A stretch of DNA of 49,125 nt. Origin: an uncultured Gammaproteobacteria bacterium. GTDB taxonomy: Bacteria > Pseudomonadota > Gammaproteobacteria > Pseudomonadales > Pseudohongiellaceae. A program made the position numbers and the translations under genes. Under the pieces are notes generated by a model, which worked only from the letters and a program-made list of their open reading frames with translations, was not told the origin of the DNA and made no database searches. The stretch covers positions 1-49,125 of the forward strand of contig CAJXUA010000022.1 in assembly GCA_913060695.1 (NCBI GenBank). Reading direction: 5' to 3'. Shown in pieces: positions 26,401 through 33,864 of this stretch; within the stretch, counting starts at the first letter, position 1, and the number at the start of each line of letters is the position of its first letter.

Positions 26401-28771
26401 GGGCGATAAGAGTTCTTCTCAGAAAGATTTTTCCTTTGAGCTTTATGAGGGCGATTGTGAGACTCCTATCGCTGACGATGCTCAGCCGCTTATGCGCGCG
26501 GTGAAGGGCGAGGTAGTGAGAAATTTAGAGTATAAGATGCGCAACAGGTTCGAAGTGCAGTTCCACTTGAATGTCAGTGGGGGACCTATTATCGACGCAA
26601 ATGGGGAGAAGCTTGGTGCGGCAATTGTCCTTCACGATATAACAGAGCGTATCGACTCACAGCACAGATTAGAGAGTTCGGCGCGACAACTACTAGAGGC
26701 CAATGCGCAGATCGAGAACGAGCGCGCGAAACTGGCAGAACGAGTACAGCAACGCACAAAAGAGCTCACTCTTACCAACGAGCAACTGCAAGTGGCAAAA
26801 ACCGAAGCGGAGGCAGCGTCTCGAGCCAAGAGCTCTTTCCTTGCGGTTATGAGCCATGAGATTCGAACACCGATGAATGGCATCGTTGGCATGGTTGATG
26901 TATTAGCCCATAGCAATCTGGAGGCTCAGCATGCCTCCTACATTAAAACGATCAAGGACTCTGCGTTCTCTTTGCTTGGGATCATCGACGATATCCTCGA
27001 TTTCTCGAAGATTGAGGCGAGTCGCATGGAGTTAGAGCGCAGGCAGTTTAGTTTGATTCAGGTAGCCGAAGGCGTAGTGGATACGCTCTCTGTCCTGTCT
27101 CAAGACAATGGTGTTTCCGTTAGGGTCTACGTAGAGCCAACCTTGCCAAGATTTGTCTGGGGCGACCCTAAGCGACTGCGTCAGGTCTTGATGAACCTAC
27201 TTGGCAATGCGATCAAATTCTCCAGTGGCAGGCCGGATATACCAGGCGAGGTTCGAATCTCTATCGAGTCGGATCAGAGCAATAGTGGTCAGACCCTGAT
27301 TCGCATCTTTGACAATGGTATTGGGATATCTTCTGAACAGATGCGTAATTTGTTCACCTCTTTTAGTCAGGCTGAAACCTCTACAACCCGCATGTTCGGC
27401 GGCACTGGCTTAGGGCTGGCTATTAGTAAAAGGCTTGTCAAACTGATGGGGGGCGATATCGAAGTTAAGAGTGACTATGGCTTCGGGTCTGAATTCTGCG
27501 TTAGCGTGTCTCTGGAGGAAGTGTCTTCCCAAGAGCAGGTGTATCTGTACGAGTCCCTCGATCTAAGTGATCTGCAATGCGTGCTAGTGAACTTCAACGA
27601 CGAAGATTTCGACGATGTGAAAGCCTATCTCAATAGTGCATCGGCGAATGTAGTAAGAGTGGCTACGCTTGATGAGGCCGCTACTATAAGTGAGGCATCG
27701 GGCAGAGAGAGTGTGGTTGTGGTGCATAACACAGGGCTTAAACGCCCACTCGATAGCGAGCTCGAATCTCTTGTTGCGCAGTACAAGAAACTACAAATAT
27801 TCTTGATCAACTCGGGCAGACGATGCAACCCGAGAATCCTGCGTACCGGTTTAGTGAGTATGGATGATGTCTTTATTCGCAAGTATGAGTTGCTCCATGG
27901 CGTGGCCGTTACTGCAGGCAAGGTGAGTGCTCTCGGAGTAGATGACACGCAAGAGACTCTGCAGTTAGAAGAGATAAAAGCGACTACAGTGGCAGAAGCT
28001 CGCTCGCAAGGCAGGCTAATTCTAGTAGCCGAGGATGATAAGACTAACCAGAAGGTGATACTGCGACAATTGAGCATGCTGGGCTATGCGGCAGAGATTG
28101 CCTCTAATGGTGCGGAAGCATGGCAGATGTGGCAGAAAGGGGATTACGCCTGCGTGCTTACCGATTTGCATATGCCGCAAATGGATGGCTATTCACTGAC
28201 CAAGAATATTCGTGCACATCAGCTTAGAAACAAACGTGTTCCGATATTAATGTTGTCCGCTAATGCTTTGAGCGGCGAGGCTGAGAGGGCGCTCTCGTAT
28301 GGAGTGGATGCTTTCCTAACCAAGCCGCTACAGCTTAGGGTCTTGAACGACGCTCTGGCAAAATGGTTCCCTAAAGATACTGCCAAAGACTCGCTGTCTC
28401 TGTCCTTGTCCAGCAGCAATGAGGTTGTGGATTCAGTTAACTTCGATCTTAGCGTTCTAGTGGCCGCTATCGGCGACGATAGCGCGATGATCAATGAGGT
28501 GCTTGCCGAGTATCTTGTTTCAGCGCTAAAAGTCAGAGACGAGTTGTTCTTGGCGGCTATGGAAGGGCAGGTAGACAAGATTGGAAGCCTAGCGCATCGT
28601 TTGAAGGGTTCATCACGCATCGTGGGCGCTTTGCGCTTAGGAGACCTGTGTGCGGAGCTAGAGAAAGCGGGCCGCAACGAGGACTTCGTTGTTGTCGAGA
28701 ACTTCATGCCGATAATGGATGCAGAACTAACCGAGGTTGCGAACAATATTCGCAGCGCAATGGCAGCCTAG
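23465..28771 (+). CDS. Giant MASE1-CHASE-PAS hybrid histidine kinase with REC and HPt
   Basis: 1768 residues from ATG 23465, overlapping the previous gene by 8 bases. Domains in order: MASE1 membrane sensor (about 10-215, signature FWPAAGVGLAGLLLGG); CHASE-like periplasmic domain (about 225-490); a membrane helix (about 497-515); four PAS-like domains (about 530-1060), with coiled coils between them; HisKA with His1131 (MSHEIRTP); ATPase (MNLLGNAIKFSS, DNGIGI, GGTGLGLAIS). A degenerate receiver (about 1340-1490) has no visible phosphoacceptor. A true receiver has Asp1567 (VLTDLHMPQMDG), and an HPt ends the chain with His1711 (LAHRLKGSSR). This is a full internal phosphorelay of the BarA/RocS type. 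The HPt could phosphorylate the adjacent EAL regulator or lone receiver. Confidence 0.92.
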   Translation: MNSAVIKNSILSNNAMGILLVAVAYAVSSLLGDFLASSPSDASPFWPAAGVGLAGLLLGGIGLWPGILLGDLAFNLINHPVANGNLLDLAWILLDTTGPTLQAVLGAAYISRYLQLSLEGDFASVAKSYLIGVLLCCMVSPSFGVPVLLIRDLMPPSAFVSTWFSWWVGDSLGVMLFTPFIVLLAYNFREAKLGKYSVIIPPLALVMVVMIFAILWFQNSEKESYKDSLRVESDQTLEIFVERLKGATDALQSVKRYIAVEEQIDEEKLNSYIEQIDEVGIRSFSWFPRVQTQPEGDRALAPGFESTRGLAITTFDDTQEFVPVAEKEEYFPVVYTSVDFLGGRFYGFDPTSVPAQNAVLEQARDNDEMVLSENFSLGIVDLPVFVFYAPVYENLNNNATIEERRANIKGYIGAVVEPNLLIPSTNHVSSTIAIAYELFDTIGGAPLLLNPTVDALAQSGVQIDSQLISIFGKQLEWTAYVDTGFWLPGQSTESRLFLIAVLLIILLFSFMISNFISRSRLVQHKVIERTKELSLERAKLGQALDIASVLAWSIKLTEKIVVMDDRSYGFLRTNVEEEGGYELDLELWFERFVHEDDRQVLLNSILGEEWSANSIESREIEGRLCRRDGKVRNVAFRFSAQFDVDGNAVELLGTAQDVTQRKEMLQALRTSEEYSRKIIESSQDCIKVHDLDGVILSITDRGMELMAIEDRSAVLNIDWITFWEGDRDRAAYSKAIEEARNGRTGHFQGCAPTMSGEQKSWDIHISPIFDSEGNVVRLLSVSRDITGEIESKLSLEALNIRLEAEVQSRTLELAESEKRYRSMFVSNPIPMWVFDNDTLKFTAVNQAALDTYGYSEEEFLEMSLLDLRPVEDRERILELLKTLPKNKTAKFEGSVHMRKDGSRLHVDTTSHSLIEGNKRYRIVMSNDITERLNANAELKKQQDLTNLILENLSEGVAVCNQEGEIVFANKTIRDWLRSGGDKSSSQKDFSFELYEGDCETPIADDAQPLMRAVKGEVVRNLEYKMRNRFEVQFHLNVSGGPIIDANGEKLGAAIVLHDITERIDSQHRLESSARQLLEANAQIENERAKLAERVQQRTKELTLTNEQLQVAKTEAEAASRAKSSFLAVMSHEIRTPMNGIVGMVDVLAHSNLEAQHASYIKTIKDSAFSLLGIIDDILDFSKIEASRMELERRQFSLIQVAEGVVDTLSVLSQDNGVSVRVYVEPTLPRFVWGDPKRLRQVLMNLLGNAIKFSSGRPDIPGEVRISIESDQSNSGQTLIRIFDNGIGISSEQMRNLFTSFSQAETSTTRMFGGTGLGLAISKRLVKLMGGDIEVKSDYGFGSEFCVSVSLEEVSSQEQVYLYESLDLSDLQCVLVNFNDEDFDDVKAYLNSASANVVRVATLDEAATISEASGRESVVVVHNTGLKRPLDSELESLVAQYKKLQIFLINSGRRCNPRILRTGLVSMDDVFIRKYELLHGVAVTAGKVSALGVDDTQETLQLEEIKATTVAEARSQGRLILVAEDDKTNQKVILRQLSMLGYAAEIASNGAEAWQMWQKGDYACVLTDLHMPQMDGYSLTKNIRAHQLRNKRVPILMLSANALSGEAERALSYGVDAFLTKPLQLRVLNDALAKWFPKDTAKDSLSLSLSSSNEVVDSVNFDLSVLVAAIGDDSAMINEVLAEYLVSALKVRDELFLAAMEGQVDKIGSLAHRLKGSSRIVGALRLGDLCAELEKAGRNEDFVVVENFMPIMDAELTEVANNIRSAMAA

Positions 28772-28779
28772 TTGCTAAA

Positions 28780-28827
28780 CTAGTTACTAGTCTAGTTACT
28801 AGTCTAGTTACTAGTCTAGTAACTAGC
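28780..28827. repeat. Four tandem 12-bp repeats
   Basis: Three exact copies of CTAGTTACTAGT (28780, 28792, 28804) and a fourth variant CTAGTAACTAGC (28816). Each unit holds two CTAG palindromes, so the array can also fold on itself. It starts nine bases after the stop of the giant kinase. It could be a protein-binding array or a slipped-strand expansion; it is too short and has no spacers, so it is not CRISPR. Confidence 0.8.
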
Positions 28828-28838
28828 TTATTGACTAC

Positions 28839-28864
28839 GCGTGCGGGCACAAAGCCTCGCACGC
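28839..28864. terminator. Hairpin between convergent genes
   Basis: GCGTGCGGGC pairs with GCC-T-CGCACGC (one bulged T) around loop ACAAA. It touches the stop codon of the DUF1501 gene on the minus strand and lies 67 bases after the stop of the kinase gene. It probably serves as a bidirectional 3' end. No strong T run is seen. Confidence 0.5.
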
Positions 28865-30102
28865 TAGCTGAACATATCGAAGCCTTCGAAATTGCCATTG
28901 AGTATTGAATTGGTGTCGGGCTGGCTCAACCAGCCCTGCATCATGGTCTGATACACGCGGCGGAAATCAGTGGTGTATTGCAGATTATCGCCTTCGGTCA
29001 AGTTGATCAGACTTGGCACCTCTCCGTAGTGACCTCCTTTCACTGGCTTGCCTACTACGAACATCACATTCGCGGCGCCGTGATCGGTGCCTAAGCTCAC
29101 GTTTTCAGGCACGCGTCGACCAAACTCCGAGAAGACCATTAGCACCACGTCATCGGCGCGGCCTATGCGTTCTAAGTCGAGCATGAACGCCGAGACTGCA
29201 TCAGAGGTGTAGGTTAGTAATCTCTGGTGTAAATCATTCTGAAAGACGTGGGTGTCGAAGGCGTTATTGCGATAAGCCACATAGTAGAGGCTAGTGGGCA
29301 TGTCAGCCTCTAGAAGCGCTACAACCTTGGGCAGGTCTAGCCCCGTAATGCCATAGTCCACCGGCGAGCGATAATTCTCCCAGGCCTCTCGTACTAGACT
29401 CGAGGCATCGTTGGCGCTGCGCGCGATATCGAGCAGGAAGCGGCGTGAAGGATTCTCGATATTGCCAGCTTCCGCTATAGATTCCAACGCCGCTTTCTCT
29501 TCGAAAAATGCTTCTCGCATGAAGCGTTCTGGCTCGTCGAACACAATGGGTACATGGCGTTGGCTGCGTACGGCGAGTGATTGTCGGTCGGCGATGTTCA
29601 CTAAGAAGTTCGCCGGGGCGTCGGGTGCCATCTTATCTGCCAGCTTGCCAACCCAGCCGAATTCGTCGCCGCTATTGGGTGAGGCGGTATGCCAATAGGC
29701 CATGGAAGTAAAATGGGAGTAGGAGGGGTTCTCATAGCCGCAGCCATGCACGATCGCCATCTTGCCGTCCTTGTACAGGCGCTCGAAACCCGCCATGCCA
29801 GGGTTAAAGCCGAAGTGATCGTCGATCACGCGCAGCTTATCTTTGGCAATGCCAATATTGGGGCGGTTGCGATAGTAGGCGTCGTCGCCGTAGGGCACCA
29901 CTGTGTTGAGGCCGTCGTTACCCCCGGAGAGTTCGAGGATGACTAGTATTTTGCCGTCGGCTTTAGCTTGTGCGGCTGCAGCCTGCGCGGCGCGGGCAAA
30001 GCCGGATGGCACCATGCCCAGCGCGCCGAGGCCAAGGCCGGCGCCCGCGCGCAGTAGCGCACGGCGATTGAGGGTCTGTTGCAACAATGGGTCTGTTTTC
30101 AT
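28864..30102 (-). CDS. DUF1501 protein, Tat-exported
   Basis: 412 residues. A twin-arginine signal (NRRALLRAGAG, cleavage after about residue 40) points to export of a folded protein through Tat. The body has the DUF1501 signature LVILELSGGNDGLNTVVPY at the start of the mature chain, then YENPSYSHFTSMAYWHT, a segment with SEFGRR, and GTDHGAANVMFVVG near the end. The fold belongs to the alkaline-phosphatase/sulfatase-like superfamily, but the activity is unknown. GAGGCGAGA lies upstream of the ATG. It is the second gene of a DUF1800-DUF1501 operon (16-base gap), a pair conserved in many aquatic bacteria. The pair may work together in the periplasm or at the surface; its substrate is unknown. 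Confidence 0.9.
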   Translation of the reverse strand: MKTDPLLQQTLNRRALLRAGAGLGLGALGMVPSGFARAAQAAAAQAKADGKILVILELSGGNDGLNTVVPYGDDAYYRNRPNIGIAKDKLRVIDDHFGFNPGMAGFERLYKDGKMAIVHGCGYENPSYSHFTSMAYWHTASPNSGDEFGWVGKLADKMAPDAPANFLVNIADRQSLAVRSQRHVPIVFDEPERFMREAFFEEKAALESIAEAGNIENPSRRFLLDIARSANDASSLVREAWENYRSPVDYGITGLDLPKVVALLEADMPTSLYYVAYRNNAFDTHVFQNDLHQRLLTYTSDAVSAFMLDLERIGRADDVVLMVFSEFGRRVPENVSLGTDHGAANVMFVVGKPVKGGHYGEVPSLINLTEGDNLQYTTDFRRVYQTMMQGWLSQPDTNSILNGNFEGFDMFS

Positions 30103-30118
30103 CGAAGTCTCGCCTCTA

Positions 30119-31954
30119 TTAGCTTAATTGATACTCTGGCTGGCTCATCACTATATGCAGCAATAGGCGCAGGGAGTCTTCCATATAGGTTTGTGCAGTG
30201 GCGATATCACTAGTGCCTAGATCCTCGTTCAGGAAGGCGATGAGTTTCGCTCGCGTTTGCTGGTCGGGAGAGACACGCAGGAAACGCGCAATGAAGTAGT
30301 CCACTACATCGGCAGTGCTGCTTAGTTGCTCCTCGATCACCATGCTACTCAAGTCTGTCTTGGCCGTCTGGCGCGGAATGGGGATAACGCGTTCGATAGC
30401 CATCTGCCAGCCGCGGAAACTGCCATAGCGGGTATTAAAATCCTCGTCTCTGTCCGCCAGCATATTGGATTCTGCCATGACCTGGCCTTCGCCCACGGCC
30501 GATGGCTGGGTAGCGCTAGTGATGTCCATGCCTTGGCGCACGCGGTCGGCGACACTGCGTATCTCATCGCTGCCGTTCACGCGATCGGGCGGTATGAAGT
30601 TGATGTCGGGGAACAGAACATCCCGCGCGAAGTTGCCACGCTCTAGAAGCAGGCCAGGGGTAATCCACGTGCGTCCGCCTGCCCAACCGGCCACAGTAGG
30701 CGGGCGGAACAGGGATTGGCCAAGTGCGCCGGTGGACTGGTTGAAGTCTGGCACACCCGGCACCTCGTTCAGACCAAGCTTGCGGTAGGTAGAAACGGCT
30801 AGCTGCACTGGGCTCTTAATCTGGGTGCCAACAGAGGCATTGCTATAGAAGTCTTGCGAGAGAAAGATGGTTTCCAGCAGTGGGGCTATCTCGTAATCGG
30901 CATTGCGTAAGATGTCGCCTAGTTGCGCTTGCAGGGCAGGGCTTAGGTCTTCTCGCACAAAGAAACGATACAGCTTGCCGGCGATGTGCTCGGCCGTGGC
31001 GTCCTGCTCCATGATGATGTCGATGATCTGGACGCCGTCGAAGTTACCACTGCGGCCCAAGAACTCTTTCACGCCGTCGTCGTGCTCCGCATCGTTCACT
31101 ACGAAACTGACGTCTACATAGTTCCAGCCAGTGAAGGCGCGTGCCGCCTCGCGTATATCCTTCTCGCTGTAATTGCCCACACCCATGGTGAATAGCTCCA
31201 TGATCTCGCGCGCGAAGTTCTCGTTTGCGGCGCCCTTAACATTCACGCCGGCATCGAGGAAAGACAGCATGGCAGGATCTTGTGCTACGGCAACCATCAG
31301 GTCTCTAAAGCTCCCGGTACCCATGTCATGGAATAGCGTCAGTTCATTGAGCAGTTTGCGATAGTCACGCACCTTGCTCTCGTTGATCGCGAAGTGGCCG
31401 TGCCAGAACAAGGCCATTTTCTCCTGCAGCGGGGCGTTCGAGTTGACCATGCGATCCGCCCACCAATAGGAGACTCGATTGGTCTCTAGAACGCTGGCCC
31501 GTAGCCAGTAGAAGAACTTGTTCACAACCGGTTGCAGGCGTCGATTGCCCTCGGGTTTGACCTTGATACCAAGGGCCTCGCCAGTTGCCTTGGCCATCTC
31601 CGTGGTGGCGGGTCGGCTAGGGGGGAAAGGCTCTAGGCCCGGGTCATGAATGCCGGAGTGTACGAAGGGCTCTAAATGGCTGTTGTCCGCGTCTTGGAAA
31701 TACACCAGCGAGCGCACTGCGGCAGCGGGAGTCATGGCGGCCAGTGCTGCGATCTGCTGCGGTGTGCCGCCGAAGCCTGCGCGCTCTAACAGGTGTGCGG
31801 CACGTTCGTAGTTCCAGCTAGAGTTTGCGATAGGGGCGAGTTGATCGCGCTGCGCATCCGGGCCTGCAGATTGGGCCCAAGTATCTTGAGTGCTCGCCAA
31901 GGCGGCTAGCGTAAGGAGGCTAAATGCGGCCAATGTCTGGGCAATTCTCGCCAT
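30119..31954 (-). CDS. DUF1800 protein, secreted
   Basis: 611 residues. A signal peptide (about 1-28, ending in TWAQ) precedes the DUF1800 body. Recognisable parts are RAAHLLERAGFGGTPQQI at the start, KMALFWHGHFAI, NENFAREIMELFTMGVG, REAARAFTGW and KSPVQLAVSTYR. The family has no proven function; it is nearly always found with DUF1501 and often in bacteria from water and soil. The ATG has AGGAA seven bases upstream. It is the first gene of the pair and lies 74 bases from the end of the TetR gene in the same orientation, so the TetR gene could also be cotranscribed with it. The C-terminus shows the helix-rich RFLRVSPDQQTRAKLIAFL region. Confidence 0.9.
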   Translation of the reverse strand: MARIAQTLAAFSLLTLAALASTQDTWAQSAGPDAQRDQLAPIANSSWNYERAAHLLERAGFGGTPQQIAALAAMTPAAAVRSLVYFQDADNSHLEPFVHSGIHDPGLEPFPPSRPATTEMAKATGEALGIKVKPEGNRRLQPVVNKFFYWLRASVLETNRVSYWWADRMVNSNAPLQEKMALFWHGHFAINESKVRDYRKLLNELTLFHDMGTGSFRDLMVAVAQDPAMLSFLDAGVNVKGAANENFAREIMELFTMGVGNYSEKDIREAARAFTGWNYVDVSFVVNDAEHDDGVKEFLGRSGNFDGVQIIDIIMEQDATAEHIAGKLYRFFVREDLSPALQAQLGDILRNADYEIAPLLETIFLSQDFYSNASVGTQIKSPVQLAVSTYRKLGLNEVPGVPDFNQSTGALGQSLFRPPTVAGWAGGRTWITPGLLLERGNFARDVLFPDINFIPPDRVNGSDEIRSVADRVRQGMDITSATQPSAVGEGQVMAESNMLADRDEDFNTRYGSFRGWQMAIERVIPIPRQTAKTDLSSMVIEEQLSSTADVVDYFIARFLRVSPDQQTRAKLIAFLNEDLGTSDIATAQTYMEDSLRLLLHIVMSQPEYQLS

Positions 31955-32028
31955 AGTGATATTCCTGTGTGTTCTGAAAACTTAGCGTGCCCTCATTCTA
32001 GCGCTAGGGTGTTCTCCATGACTAACGA

Positions 32029-32736
32029 CTAAGCGTGATTTTTTGTGATGTTTTGCCGTTGGGCGGCAAGATTATCGAGTCCTGCGAACAGGAAGCTCTT
32101 CAGATGGACCTTTAGCGCGGCTTTATCTTCCCAGAAATTACCCAGTACCTTACTCAGATTGTCGCGATTACCCACGAGCAGCAGCATACAGGGTGCCACG
32201 GTGCTAAGTAGGGTGAGTGACATCTGCGGGTCTTCGGGGTCGAGCCCGGTGATGTCGCTGAGTAGGGTTTTAAGCAGCGAGAGCTTGGGTAGCGCCTCGC
32301 TATTGATCATTGCCTCGATGTGCACGGAAGGGGCCATGATCTCGCGAATGAATAGGCGCGAATGCCATTGATTGGCGTCGATGCCGTCTATCAGGGTGTC
32401 GAGCACGCGACTGAGCTTGGCCCGGGAGTCGTCGCTGCTATTACTAATCTCCAAGAGGGTATTGAATCCAATGAGGCGGCTATGGGACTCGATCAATACG
32501 CTGCTATAGAGGCCGTCGCGGCTGCCGAAGTGATAGTTAACGGCGGCGACATTGCAGCCACATTCCTCGCAGATCAGCTTACTGGTAGTGCCCATATAGC
32601 CAAGGTCTGCGAACAGCTGGCCAGCAGTCTCTATGATCTGCTGGCGCGTGTTGTCGCCATCCGCGCGAGGTAGGCGGCCCGTATGCTTATTGCCGCGCGG
32701 CGTGCTTGTGGGGGACTTCTTAGTATTCAATGACAT
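32029..32736 (-). CDS. cecR: TetR-family regulator, CecR-like
   Basis: 235 residues. After a basic N-terminal tail (1-27), a TetR helix-turn-helix runs from about 29 to 78: TRQQIIETAGQLFADLGYMGTTSKLI, with recognition helix NVAAVNYHFGSRDGLY. The C-terminal ligand domain (about 85-225) has the REIMAPS segment typical of CecR (YbiH)-like proteins. It is divergent from ybhG-like and ybhF-like genes, the same layout as cecR-ybhGFSR in Escherichia coli. It is therefore expected to repress the efflux operon and its own gene. A palindrome TCAAAT-TGGC-ATTTGA sits in the shared intergenic region. The inducer is unknown; in E. coli the system affects sensitivity to some antibiotics. Confidence 0.88.
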   Translation of the reverse strand: MSLNTKKSPTSTPRGNKHTGRLPRADGDNTRQQIIETAGQLFADLGYMGTTSKLICEECGCNVAAVNYHFGSRDGLYSSVLIESHSRLIGFNTLLEISNSSDDSRAKLSRVLDTLIDGIDANQWHSRLFIREIMAPSVHIEAMINSEALPKLSLLKTLLSDITGLDPEDPQMSLTLLSTVAPCMLLLVGNRDNLSKVLGNFWEDKAALKVHLKSFLFAGLDNLAAQRQNITKNHA

Positions 32737-32769
32737 GCGGTGGATCTCTATAAAAGCATAAGTTTAAAT

Positions 32770-32785
32770 TCAAATTGGCATTTGA
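32770..32785. promoter_or_regulatory. Candidate TetR operator
   Basis: The 16-bp inverted repeat TCAAAT-TGGC-ATTTGA lies between the divergent TetR and membrane-fusion genes. Size and symmetry fit a TetR dimer site. TTGGCA inside it (32775-32780) could be a weak -35 of the efflux operon. Confidence 0.45.
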
Positions 32786-32850
32786 TTTAGCCGATTCTAG
32801 CAGCTAGTATTCCCACAATCACCCCTCAATCGTCAATCGGGTCAAACTTC

Positions 32851-33864
32851 ATGAATATCAAAAAAATTCTCGTGCCTGTGCTCATTCTAGGTGTGGCAGC
32901 GGCAGTGTTGATAGTGCAGCCGTGGCGTACTAGCGAGACGAGCGATGAGATTGTTCTATACGGCAATGTCGACCTGCGCCAAGTCGCGTTAGCCTTTAAG
33001 GGCAGTGAGAGAGTACAAGAGATGCGGGTGCAGGAAGGCGACAGTGTGCTTCCCGGCCAGGTCTTAGCGGTATTGGATACCACCATGTTGGAGCTGCGCA
33101 TCCGCCAGGCCCAAGCGCAAGTGCGGGTGCAGCAGGAGGGCCTTAACAGGCTCCGCTCGGGCAGCCGTCCTCAGGAAATTGCCCAGACCGAGGCCGCTAG
33201 TGCCGCTGCGCAGGCCGAACTCACCCAAGCGAGGCAACAACTGCAGCGACTGAATGCAATTAGTGTTGAAACAGCCGGCCAAGCGGTGAGCAAGCTGGAC
33301 ATAGAAGCCGCCGAGGCGCGTTTCGCGGTAGCGCAGGCTAACCTGAATCGTGCTCAGCAAGTTCAAGAACTCAGTGTCGACGGCCCCGCCAGTGAGGATA
33401 TAGCGCGGGCAGAGGCTATGCTCGAGGCTGCCAACGCAGAGTTAGCGATATTGGAGCAACAGCTCATTGATGCCGAACTGCGGGCGCCGATTGCGGCCAT
33501 CGTGCGTTCGCGGCTTCTCGAGCCCGGTGATATGGCCTCTCCACAACGCCCGGTCTATAACCTCGCCATCACGCAGCCCAAGTGGGTGCGGGCCTATATA
33601 AGTGAGGTCGACCTCGGGCGCGTGCTGCCCGGGCAGTCCGCCAGTGTGTCGACCGATAGTCATCCGGACCAGAGCCTGAACGGCACGGTGGGCTATATAT
33701 CGTCAGTAGCGGAGTTCACCCCTAAGACAGTTCAGACGGAGGATCTACGCACTAGTCTCGTCTACGAGATCCGCGTGCAGGTGAACGACCCCGACAACCG
33801 CTTGCGCCTGGGCATGCCCGCTACAGTGCGCTTAGATGCCAACGGCGATCAGGCGCAGCGCTAA
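32851..33864 (+). CDS. ybhG: HlyD-type periplasmic membrane-fusion protein (YbhG-like)
   Basis: 337 residues. An N-terminal membrane anchor or signal (about 5-23) is followed by a biotinyl-lipoyl half (about 40-85, ending VLPGQVLAVLD), a long coiled-coil hairpin (about 85-215, rich in Ala, Gln and Glu) and the second lipoyl half with ELRAPIAAIVRSRLLEPGDM. A beta-barrel domain (about 245-335) includes GQSASVSTDSHP and RLRLGMPATVRL. It would bridge the inner-membrane ABC transporter and the outer-membrane factor. The stop and the start of the ATPase gene share a base (TAATG). The long coiled coil is the part that contacts TolC-like partners; one is encoded downstream at 38290. Confidence 0.9.
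   Translation: MNIKKILVPVLILGVAAAVLIVQPWRTSETSDEIVLYGNVDLRQVALAFKGSERVQEMRVQEGDSVLPGQVLAVLDTTMLELRIRQAQAQVRVQQEGLNRLRSGSRPQEIAQTEAASAAAQAELTQARQQLQRLNAISVETAGQAVSKLDIEAAEARFAVAQANLNRAQQVQELSVDGPASEDIARAEAMLEAANAELAILEQQLIDAELRAPIAAIVRSRLLEPGDMASPQRPVYNLAITQPKWVRAYISEVDLGRVLPGQSASVSTDSHPDQSLNGTVGYISSVAEFTPKTVQTEDLRTSLVYEIRVQVNDPDNRLRLGMPATVRLDANGDQAQR

Noticed and set aside
28780-28827. CRISPR array
   Set aside because: Units are 12 bp, directly adjacent, without spacers or cas genes.
28648-28908. Frame coding for repeated LVTS units
   Set aside because: It reads through the 12-bp tandem repeat in the kinase 3' region; the repeat itself explains the pattern.
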